Assembly: GCA_944739405.2 (NCBI GenBank)
Contig: OX123182.2
Location: forward strand, 61,755,183-61,819,182
Direction: 5' to 3'
Origin: Euclidia mi
Lineage: Eukaryota > Arthropoda > Insecta > Lepidoptera > Erebidae
DNA: 64,000 nucleotides
The notes under the pieces were generated by a model that saw nothing but the letters and a program-made list of their open reading frames with translations, ran no database searches and was not told where the DNA came from. Position numbers and translations under genes: made by a program. Positions 20,195 to 31,400 of the stretch are shown here, piece by piece (positions within the stretch are counted from its first letter, which is position 1; every line of letters begins with the position of its first letter).

Positions 20195-20815
20195 TCAATT
20201 TCTAAATTTAAATCTTATTATTATACGCCATTTGGTGGCTGCGCCCATCTTAAATATTGAGGTTGTATAGTGCACTGTATTCTTCTTGTCAAGCCCTTTT
20301 ATTTGATACCCATATTGGTGGGATTGATAAAAAATTGTTATCAGCCATTTGGTAGCGGCGGCCATCTTAGATTTCAATTTTGCATAGTAAATTGTATTCT
20401 ACTTGTTGAGACCTTTCATTTGATACGCATGTTGATTTAATTTTATATTGTTTTAATTTTATATAGTACATTGTATTATACTGGTTGAGCACTTTCATTT
20501 GATACCCATATTGATGGGATCAATAAAACCTACGTTATCCGCCATTTTGTAGCGGCCGCCATCTTGTATTTCAATTTTTTATAGTATATTGTATTCTGCT
20601 TGTTGAGCCCTTTCACTTGATACCCATATTGATGGGATTGATAAAACCTACGTTATCCGCCATTTTGTAGCGGCCGCAATCTTGGATTTCAATTTTTTAT
20701 AGTATATTGTATTCTGCTTGTTGATCCCTTTCATTTGATTTCCATATTGATGGGATTAATAAAACATAAATTATCCGCCATTTTGTAGCGGCGGCCATCT
20801 TGAATTTATAATGAT
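20195..20815. repeat. Tandem repeat, ~118-bp unit
   Basis: Five diverged units marked by GCCATTTTGTAGCGG starting at 20227, 20344, 20541, 20659 and 20777 (spacings 117, 197, 118, 118). The long spacing reflects a unit that lost its core. Each unit also holds TTGATACCCATATTGATGGG. It lies where the 5' part of the Helitron gene should be. Confidence 0.85.
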
Positions 20816-22025
20816 AATGAATAAACATAATTGTATTGTCACCAAAATCCAAAGTGTATACAAAATTTCAGATTAATCGGTTGACAGGAAGAGGGTGAAA
20901 TTTGAATTACTAAATTTGACCCAAGAATAATAAAACCGTTTAATAAAATACATGTGCCGTATAATTTACTACGTTTTATATAGCGAATATAAAGTAGATT
21001 ACTACGTAGTTCGTGAATTGTATTAATTACTTTATTGGTTTTAGCTGGCAATGCAGCTTTAATGGGTTGTACGTTGAGTTAAATTAAGTAATTTATAAAT
21101 TGATGTAAGTTATTAATCTAAAATTTCAGTTAGTGTCCATGATATGTGACTGTCGCAATGATTGGTCCATAGCGAAATTTAAGTTGAAATTCAAGAATAT
21201 CCAAGCTGGACATAAACATTTGAGGAACACACAAAAACAATTGAATCTTCTACGATACCCTAATTTGCAAACCTAATAACTCCACTTTTTCACGAAAATG
21301 ACATTTCAATACCGGCAGAAACTAGATTTTTTGCTCTATTTTTTAAAATACTAATAACTCCATGATTCCGAACTGTACTGGTGTAAAACGCCATTTAAAA
21401 ATCAAACAACTCCGCGTGAAACGAAACGCATCGATTTTGACAAAAAAATCGAATACCTCCCGCGCAGTTGGCCATTTTGTATGGCGTCACAGAAGCATAA
21501 CACAAATACTTGTGACATCTAACGAACACTGATAGAACTACAAAGAAAAAAGAGTTTGAATGATTGTAATGAATCGCGTTATTAGAAGTTTCACACGCGC
21601 TTATTATAATATAATTATACAAGTTCTGATTATCTAGGCCATAAAAGGCTAACTGCAATCATTCATTCATTCACATTGTGTAAACACAACAATAATTAAT
21701 TGCTGTAAATTGTGTATTTCAGGATTCACATCGTTTTGTATGGTAATATTGTCGTAACCTATGAAATCTTTAGAGATTATCTAAAAGCTAACTTACAACA
21801 AATATATATTTCATACACAATCCTACTATTATTTTGAACACTAAAGTATGTGATGAATATTCTTTACTTATTTACGCGAAATCTACTAAACCGTTTTGAC
21901 AAAATTTCACGCAGCACACAAAATAACACATTGGCTACTTTTTGCCACTATCCCCGACATCTAAGTAGGCGTAACTGCGAGTGGTACAGAACCTGCATAT
22001 CTTACATTTAACTATTTCATTACAG
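20816..22025. other. Intron, no gene recognised
   Basis: AT-rich. A minus-strand 87-residue open frame at 21395-21658 has no recognisable domain and looks like repeat sequence. Confidence 0.4.
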
Positions 22026-22192
22026 AGGCTAAAGCAGGTAACCAGCGTGTGTGGCTGTTAAATGGGCTGTTTCTGCTCGCTAAATGTCACTTATTGCAAA
22101 ATAATAGACCGGAAGCAAGAGCAGTCTTGCTGGAGGCAGCTGGGCTTGCACGCTCCTATGGTTTCTATGACGTGGCAGAGTTCTATGACACG
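22026..22192 (+). CDS. ODAD4: Host gene exon f (TPR)
   Basis: Acceptor TTTCATTACAG; first two bases complete a Glu codon with exon e. Reads KAGNQRVWLLNGLFLLAKC, then LLQNNRPEARAVLLEAAGLA and FYDVAEFYDT, a clear TPR pair. Ends in phase 0 at ACG/GTCGGT, a weak donor that is the only one consistent with exon g. The next intron is about 20.2 kb. Confidence 0.75.
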
Positions 22193-24779
22193 GTCGGTAT
22201 TATTTGTGGCTTCTATTTTTTCTCCACTTTCTATCTTTAGCCAACTTCGGCAAGAAGTTTCGCAGGTCAACAGAATATTTTTATTTATGTTCCCCATTTA
22301 ATTGTGATGGCTAGTCAGATTTCTAATTTAGTTTGAAATTAGAAAAGGTATATATTTCACATGGTGATGCCGGTTTTGTGTTAAAATTGAGGGAGCTTCG
22401 TAAATAATATAGGCACTTTTATGATCGTACATAATTTGGTTAAGTGGATATAATGAAGGCCACACATAGCCTCTAATCTATGCAATGATAGTTAAGTGTT
22501 TCACGAGTGAAAATTCCATTATTTTAGATAAGAATACCCTCTGTAGTAGTAGGTAGGTAATTGTGGTAAAGTGGAGCATTGAATAAAAGAGAATTCGCTA
22601 TTGCCAATGTATTTTATTTTAGCAAAAAAATTCAAGTCGAAATAAAATACTTATACGACAAATCATGCCAAAATATTAGCTACCTAGCACATTATTTCAA
22701 CGAGGTCTATAATAGCAAGTCGAACTGTGCTTTTAGAATTAAACAATGCCGCAATGTAATATTCCACAATGTCTCCCAAACGCATTGTTCTAAGACAGTT
22801 TTTTGCATGAGACTTTTAATAAATGATCCCCTTTGTTCACGTTGAGTGGCAACCTGGAATAGAATTAATCTGGAACTCGAGAAGTTTCGGTGAAAGCTGC
22901 GAGACTAACGCGTACCTTTGACTTTACTCTGAACTTGAAGACTAAAAGTATTATTTATGTCGGCATTTCTGTCGCCAGTATCATTTAAGCTCAAGGTTTG
23001 TGTGAACATTTGGTGGAACTGAATGAACACAATTTTTTGCATTTCTACCGAGTACAAGCATTGCTATTTTCCTCTTAGTCTTGGTGGTATTGCAAAATGT
23101 CCTTTATTTTTCTTTAAACAAACAAATATAAAGAGTTTGAATAATAGAATGTTGTGCCTGAGGGGGAAACACAGGACAAGGTTCTTGAAATAAGTTCTTT
23201 GGTCGTTTCAAAACACAGAAAATAAAAGAAATTCTTATCATGATCTTAGTATTGTAGCGGCGTCATCATCACGTCTAGTAAAGCGCTTTTTACTTGTAGT
23301 GTGATATTTTTTGAAATTATTATATATTTTGTGATGAATACTATAGAGACACAACTAAAATGTGAATATAAAATGGACCTCATGTAGTTCCTTGGTTAAA
23401 ACTTTCAATATAAAAAAGGTTTAACTTTGCGCCTAAGTCGTTCAAATCGTAAAAGACATACATACAGAATTCCTTTCATATTTGAAGGCACTTTATATAG
23501 ATATTAACAGATGAGCGATTGTCACGTACAATTTCTGTAAGCTTCCGTCATAGGTATCTCTCTATCATAATTAGACTAATTGACCCGAACACAAGCAGAG
23601 CATAATAGGCTACAAGATTTATTAACTGCATTTGTGATCATGGCGCTTGCAACAGAGCCCAAATATCGGAACCTCTAAACGTACGTGGTATATATCCTGA
23701 AAAACATATTAATGAAAGCATAATACTATAATTTATCATTTGGGCGTAAACATTAATATTTATTACTGGTCTCATTGTGGCCGAAGTTTGACCTTAAGTC
23801 ATTGAATTTCAGTTGTAATAACTCCTTCACCACATAAACTTTGGTAACTCCGAATCAAACTGCGCATTAATGCGCTTAAAAATAATTATATCCTTAGTTT
23901 TATTTTTAAGTATTATTTATTTTCTTTTTGTGTGTGTATATAGCCGACACTGGTGTTTGATTTTAAGAGGCCCGACGGCTTTACATACGCTCTTAAGATC
24001 AGACACACGCATTTATTAAATGCCATTTCTGTCGCGCGCAGATTAGACGGTGGACACTCTATAGATAATCTAATATTCTGTCAAGTGCAGTGCAGACCTT
24101 AAACTTCAACGTCAAAAGGTTTGGATGTAGCCAGCATAAACTTAAGATGAACTTTTGTCTGATAACAAAATATGCTATAATAGGATTAGATTTTATCTTT
24201 AGGTATAAGAAACTATCTGCATTTAGTCAAAATCAACAAACCAAATATTAATGAAGCCAAAGTTCACATTATATAATCCATTTTATAACCTCCATTAAAT
24301 AGCAAATATTCCGATTTACTTCCTAGAACAGCTTAAACCGCAAATATGTTTAAGTTCGTATATCTGCACAAGACGAAACTAAATTGAAATTTCATTTGCA
24401 TGTTCTATTCCATCCACTTGGCGTTCAAATTAAGTCTCCATACATTAACAAACATAATGTTAAGTTATTCAAGTGTTAACACATTGTATGTTTTGCCTTT
24501 TCGTCGGAGTGTTGGGCAAAGTCAATAATAGATAATTAGTTTATTAAGACGTGTACTTGCTCAAGTTTTGATCCTTATCTTGAATTTAATTGATGTCATG
24601 TTCTTAAGATAAGCTAGTTCTTAAAGGCTTAAAAAAATGGAACTTTTACTTGGAAAATTAAGACGAAGGAGTACGTGTGAATTCAAATAAATCTGAAGCT
24701 GTTTAGCTAGTGATCATTGCTTTTTCTATTTGTACGTAATGATGATTCAATAATTTATTTAATGTAGTTAACAATGAAT
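22193..24779. other. Intron, nothing recognised
   Basis: AT-rich with only short open frames. A weak hairpin around 23957-24007. Confidence 0.5.
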
Positions 24780-26790
24780 TTCAGAATACTTTTAGGACTA
24801 AGGAGAAAGTAGTTAAGGAATCTCGAGCTTTTAGTGAATGGGTATTTTCAAAAACAGAGCAAAAATGTACGAGTTGTACGGTATAAAGAGATACAATTCT
24901 GATTCGAACTTCACAGAGTATGTTAGAAATTATTCCAAGATATTTTAAAGAGTGTGCAATACAGCTGAGGCATAATTGGTTAGGAACAAAATTAAACAAT
25001 CCTCGAATAAAATTAAGGCAACCTGGCGAGCTTTTAATGAAGCAACAGGTAAGACAACACTAAGAGGTAATAGTTTTAGTTTATTTGACAGTGACAAATT
25101 AATTGATAATGACAAAGAAGTCGCAGACGCATTTAATAAATTCTTTGTTAGCATACCGATTACTACTACTAGATAATTAATATCATCAGCTATAGTCGTA
25201 GAAAACCTATTAGAATCTAGTGTAGGAAAATGTGATGTATTATTTAAGTTCCATTGTATTAATTCTACCGATATTATAAGTACTTTTCAATCTCTAGAGT
25301 CTAAGAATACAGGTGATCTTTGGGGCATTTCTGTTAAGGTTTTGAAAAGTATAATTGATGTAGTAGCTCCTTATTTAAGCAACTTATTTTATAAGTGTAT
25401 CGAATCAAGTGTTTTCCCGATCTTATGAAACACAGTAGGATAATACCTCTTTTTAAATCTGGCAGTAAGACTGATCCTAGTAATTTAAGGCCAATATCAA
25501 TATTACCTGCCTTTAGCAAGATTTTTGAAAATATCATACTCAAGCAACTACTTAGACATTTCAATCTAAACAGCCTCCTTCATAGTGAGTAAAATGGTTT
25601 TACCAAGAGTCACTCGACAACAGATGCAGAACTAGCGTTACTTAAACATATTCAGTGCATGGGAGAATACCCAATTGGTGTATTTTGCAACCTATCGAAA
25701 GCATTCGATTGTGTCTGCACTGAAACTCTTCCTCATGCAAACTTAGATATCTTATGCAAACTTAGACATTACGGCGGCGTACAGACTAAAGCATTGAAAG
25801 TTATTAAGTCATACTTAAGTGACAGAATCCAAAGTGTTGAAATAAACGGCTCAAAATCCAGTGGCTTACCTGTTGATTTAGGAGTGCCGCAAGGCAGCAT
25901 CTTAGGGCCTTTTCTGTTTTTTGTTTACATAAACGATTTACCGTTTTACTTGAAAAACATTTGTGGCGTTGTAGTGTTTGCTGACGATACTTCTTTGATT
26001 TTTAAAGTAGATAGAAATAAGGAAAATTTTAACGAAATAAACAGTGCGCTCATTTAAGTAACGAAATGGTTTAAACAATCTATACATTATCTCAATAGTA
26101 AAAAATCTAGTACTGAACGCCAAAAAACAAAATATATTAAGCTTGCTCTGCCTAATGTCAGGAACCTTGGTCCTAGTATAGTTCTAAATGATGATGTACT
26201 CGAAACATCTGAATCTACATTATTTCTAGGAATAACACTTGATTCGAAATTACAGTGGGGTGCGCACGTTACATATCTCTCAGGGAAACTTAGCTCAGCT
26301 GCTTATGCCATAAAGAAGGTTCGTAGGTTGACTGATGTCAATACGGCTAGATTGGTTTATTTTAGCTATTTTCATAGTGTTATGTCATATGGCATATTAT
26401 TATGGGGTAGGGTGCTGACATCGAAAATATTTTATATTACAAAAACGAGCAGTTAGGGCCATTTACTAGTTAAAGACAAGTCTCCCTCAAAGAAAAATAT
26501 ATTGTGATGCGACGGTAAGAATACCAATATTTTGTGTTATGCATGTACGACTACATATAAATTCTTACAAAATGAATAGTGACATACACAATATTAATAC
26601 TAGGAACAGACATAAATAACGTGTACCGTATTTCCTTTTACACAAAACGCATAGCTCTTTTATTGGGCTTAGTATAAGAATGTATAACAAAATACCAAGT
26701 AATATTTTAGACTTGCCGTTAAGGTCGTTTCAGACAATAGTTAAAAATAATCTTTTACTAAAGACATAATAAAGTCTAAATGAGAATCTT
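24780..26790 (+). pseudogene. LINE reverse transcriptase, decayed
   Basis: 5'-truncated non-LTR element. Pieces in order: an inter-domain part (SNKIKATWRAFNEATG), RT motifs (IIPLFKSGSKTDPSNLRPIS; FCNLSKAFDCV; GVPQGSILGPFLFFVYINDL; catalytic VVFADDTSLIF), then LFLGITLDSKLQWGAHV and a tail (MYNKIPSNILDLPL) ending near 26769. Several frameshifts and stops. The endonuclease is missing. CR1/jockey-like by motif style; clade not firm. It lies in the large host intron. Confidence 0.8.
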
Positions 26791-27002
26791 GACGACGCTT
26801 GGAAATAATTATTCTTTTATTAGGCCAAATTTTTGTTTATTAGGTCAATAAGCAGTTTAATAGTGTAGTTAATTACCGTATTCTCTTTTTATACTACATT
26901 TGCATTCTTGTTCTACTCTTTTTATTATAATTTATCGGATTTGTAAGGTGAGGGTAACTTGTAGTCATGAACTGCAAACTAATAGATCGTAAATTGCTGC
27001 AG

Positions 27003-27087
27003 GTTTATATACTGCTACTTTCCGGGACATGCAGTTCCACTATTAGCCCTGAATAGTCATGTTCGCGAGTTGCCTACATTAAAAGAC
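27003..27087 (+). other. Possible orphan exon
   Basis: 85 bp open in one frame (FIYCYFPGHAVPLLALNSHV...) between acceptor TTGCTGCAG and a consensus donor GAC/GTAAGTGG. Its phase fits neither exon f nor exon g. May be part of the LINE 3' region or an exon of another gene. Product not recognised. Confidence 0.3.
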
Positions 27088-27207
27088 GTAAGTGGATGCT
27101 CCTGTTTCACCATATTCACTTTTAATTTTAATTAATAATTTAATTTTAATTTATTGCTTGAGTATGATATCAATAACTATTAATTTTTGCATTAGTAGAT
27201 AACTCAC

Positions 27208-27462
27208 TGTCTGCGCTGCATAAACGCCTGATCATTTTAAATGGCATCAAGTTACTCGTTTAAGTAATACTGTACCTGACTCCTAAATTTATTTTACTTA
27301 CACCCGCACATATTTTTGTTATTCGATTTCTAATTTTGTTACGCTGGCATCAATACGTAAAAACTGCGAATCATTGTAATCTTAATGTAAAATAACCAAA
27401 ATTAAAGCTGTTATCAACGGAATCTGAGGTTTTCATTACAAAACTTTGTCTACTATTACACA
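27208..27462 (+). repeat. 5' LTR of BEL element
   Basis: 255 bp, TGTCTGCG...TTACACA; identical to 33738-33992 except for one T/A difference near position 27433. Confidence 0.97.
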
Positions 27463-27469
27463 TTAAAAT

Positions 27470-27487
27470 TGGCGACCGTGACAGGAC
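27470..27487 (+). other. Primer binding site of BEL element
   Basis: TGGCGACCGTGACAGGAC, seven bases after the LTR. The first 14 bases match the site described as tRNA-Arg-primed in 412-type elements. Confidence 0.75.
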
Positions 27488-28448
27488 GGATTTGCAAAAT
27501 TCGGATCGAAGTACGAAAACAAAGAATTCTCGTCAAAAGGAAATCTACCAAAGATTGATTGTGGAGGACTACAGACGCAGGAACACTATCAAAGAAGACA
27601 ACTAAGCCAGCCAGGTCGGTCAGCAGAAAGCGCCGCGCCCAGCCTTAGCTTCTACGACGACGCCACGTCGGGGTTCACCGTCAGCCTGCCACGCCAGTTC
27701 GAGGATTCCGTCAACATTTGTAGAACAGCTCGTGTTTCTATCAGTGCCAACAGCCATCAGCGAGGACCAATGCAGCCGGAAGCAGCCGTCTCGCCTATCA
27801 GTTAAGTGCCATTCCCATAGTTTACCCTAACACCTAAACCTATTTTTCCTATCAAAAGGGTCGCTGTTTGGTACATTCCACTTGTGTATTTCATTAGTTC
27901 AACAAAGTATCTAGCTAATTTAAAGCTTATTTCAAGTAAACAACCAGTAAATATAGAAAAATAGTGTAATTAAAATTCATTGTTCAGTGTGACAACTACC
28001 TACGTCATCATTTGTAAAATTATAAATTCTTAAAATACCAGTACATTCCTTAAAATAAGTTCATAAATGAACAATACTTGAGTATCTAAACACCAATTAG
28101 TAATATTGCCAATTTTTCTCATAGACACCCTCCCAATAGTTCGTGCCATTATTGTAGTTAACATTATTTCAAATATTTTGGGCCGACTATTCCAGAAACT
28201 CCATCGCTGCCTGACGCTGCCAGCTACCGCTAGCCGCGTTTGGGTGACGTCGGTGCATCGTCGTGCTGCCGAGCTGCAGCCGCGCTGCTGCGCCAGGTGC
28301 CGCCGAAGGAGTATCAGATAAGATTCTAAACATATAACTTTATTCCTTCATTTTGCGTTACTGTTTAGAACTCAATTAACAATAAGCATTTTTCGTAAAG
28401 TTCTCAGTGCTAGTTTATCGTTTGTTGTTGCTATTAGTATTTAACAAA
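27488..28448 (+). other. BEL untranslated leader
   Basis: About 960 nt without a convincing gene. A 71-residue open frame at 28106-28321 is probably chance. Confidence 0.5.
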
Positions 28449-31400
28449 ATGTCTTTAAGCGAAGATAAAGACTGTAATGCAAAACAATTGAAGGAACTGT
28501 TTGCTAAGCGTAGCTCGGTCAAAGGTCGTTTAACAAAGTTTAAAAAATATTTAGATGGAGTATGCTCTTCAAAATTGAATAAAACCCAAATTAAAGAGTT
28601 AGAAATTAGTATTGGTAAAATACGAGCTATGTCTAGCAAATTTGATGAACTACAGGCTCAGATTGAGGTCATTAATTGCGATAATATGGACTCCGAGATC
28701 GACGAACGTGATGAAATTGAGCAGATCTTCACTTCACATCTTGCAATTGCTGAAGAGCAACTTGATAAGTACAAAAATACTTCAAACGAATCTGATTTGC
28801 ACAATTCATCACAATGTCATAACGATCTGTCATCTCAATGTCATCATGTTGATTTTAAATTACCACAAATACAAATCGCAAAGTTTGATGGCGCTTATTT
28901 CCGCTGGCTTGAGTTCCGAGATACCTATTTATCGCTTATTCATAACAATGAACGCATTAAACCTATTCACAAGTTCCATTATTTGGTATCGTATCTTGAA
29001 AAGGAAGCCGCGCGAATTATTTCCAATTTAGAGATTTCTGAAAATAATTATAAAACTGCATGGCACCTTTTGTGCGATCGTTACGATAACAAGCGCCAAC
29101 TTATAAATCAACACCTTAATTCATTGATATATTTCGAATCAACACAACAACAACACAAACGTGAATCGGACAAATCACTGAGGTTTCTAGTTGACCACGT
29201 AACTAAAAACTTGCGAGCATTGTCAAGTTTAGCAACGAAAGATGAACTGCTTGAAATGATAATTATTAAAATTCTTATACCAAAATTAGATAATCGTACT
29301 GCCATGAAGTGGGAAGAACATCGTAATAATTTGTCCAATCTCCCTGCTTTAAAGGATTTCAAAAAATTCCTAACTGATCGCGCTGATGTGTTAGAAACTA
29401 TGAATCAAAACAAGTCTGATATACCCAAGGTCACACAATCACGTCAAAACAATAATAACAATTCTCGTAGTACTAAATCCTTTTCATCTACAGTTCAGAA
29501 CACCGGCTCTGTCGCTAAGCAGTGCGTTGTCTGTAAGGGTGACCACTGGATATACGACTGCCCTACATTCCTTGCGAAGAGCGTTCAGGAACGACGAGAT
29601 GAAGCATTTAAGTTGCACTTATGCTCCAATTGTTTACGAACTGGGCATCGTGCACGTGACTGCAAGTTGGGTCCCTGTCGTGAGTGCAAGCGTAGGCACA
29701 ATTCACTCTTGCATTCCCCTAATTTAAACAATACTAGTGCAAGTAATGCTAGTACAGTCAGCAGCAATAATACCAACACAGATCGTGGTTCAACTGAAAT
29801 ATCAGTAAATAATTCTATTAGTGATAATTTTATAGAAAATCACATTCTTTTATCAACAGCTATGGTTAATGTTATCAATCCACAAACAAACAAACAATTT
29901 CGAGTGCGTGCTTTGTTAGACTGTGGCAGTCAGTCTTCATTTATTAGCCAGTCACTTATGAACAAGTTATCATTACAGGTATGTGCTATTAATACTATAA
30001 ACGTTATCGGTATAGGCAACAACTTAGCGGAATACGTAAACAAAAGTTGTATTGCCCGATTAAATTCTCTTAATGATGACTATAGTGTTTTACAGTCATT
30101 TTATGTATTAAACCAATTAACAAGTGTTATTCCAAAACAATCTATAGACATTAGTCAATTAAATATTCCAACCAACCTACAGCTAGCTGATCCTAGCTTT
30201 AATCGGCCTTCAGCCATAGACATCTTGATAGGTGCAGACCTGTTTTGGGACCTACTCGGATGTGATCAGCTTGCATTAGGTACTAATATGCCCCAGCTTC
30301 GTAGCTCAAAGCTAGGTTGGCTCGTTGCCGGCCCAATTTCTCCAAGTGTAAGGAATTGTTCGTCACCTAAAAATATTCCGTGTCATGTTTCAATTAGTGA
30401 TAGTGACGAATGCAATAATTCCAATATTGATTCTCATTTGAAAAGGTTTTGGGAACTTGAGCAGGTTCCAGATAAGCAATATTTTAGCAAAATTGAGCAG
30501 GCATGTGAAGACCATTTTTATCGTAATACTTATCGTTTAGAATCGGGTAGATTTTGTGTGAGGCTGCCCCTAATTGATAATCCAGATTGTTTAGGAGATT
30601 CTTACGCTATGGCTAAAAAACGATTGTTGTATTTAGAAAGACGTTTCCGTAAGAATCCAGAATTAAAGTTGAAATATTGCAATTTCATTCAAGAATATTT
30701 AGAGTTAGGTCATTTAGAGGAATGTCCGACTACTAATCCCGTTCCATCCTATTATCTTTGCCATCATGCAGTATATAAGCAAAACAGTGAAACGACAAAG
30801 ACTCGTGTTGTCTTTGATGGATCGGCACGAACTTCCTCAGGTTTCTCTCTGAACGATCTGCAGATGGTCGGTCCCAATGTTCAAGACTCAATCTTTTCTA
30901 TTTTGATTCGAGCTCGTCAGTACAAATATATTTTGACAGCTGATATTGAAAAATTCTTTAGAATGGTTGAATTAAATGAAAAGGATCGTAATTTACAATT
31001 AATACTTTGGAGAAGTGATGAGTCCAATCCTATCAAAACTTTACGTTTGAAAACCGTAACTTATGGTCTTGCAAGTGCTACATATTTGAGCACCAAGTGT
31101 TTGTCAGTATTGGCAGAGAATTGCGATGACCAGCTTATAGGTAACATTATTAAACACGACCATTACGTCGACGATCTGGTCACCGGATCAAACGACGAGT
31201 CCAAGCTATTATACATTCAACGCAAGGTGTCGGACACTTTAAAGTCAGGTGGGTTTAAACTACGTAAATTCAGATCGAATTTACCAAGCATTTTATCATC
31301 ATCAGTCATTGATCAGAATGATAAGGTTAGTTTAAGTGAATCTAATAATACTTTAGGATTAAATTGGAATCCTAAAACCGATACCCTTCAAATATCGATT

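Noticed and set aside
20195..20815. CRISPR-like array
   Set aside because: Units of about 118 bp repeat in full without unique spacers; eukaryotic tandem repeat.
21395..21658. 87-residue minus-strand ORF
   Set aside because: No recognisable domain; composition looks like transposon-derived noncoding sequence.
28106..28321. 71-residue ORF in the BEL leader
   Set aside because: BEL elements encode Gag-Pol from the next ORF; no motif and Cys/Arg-rich by base composition.
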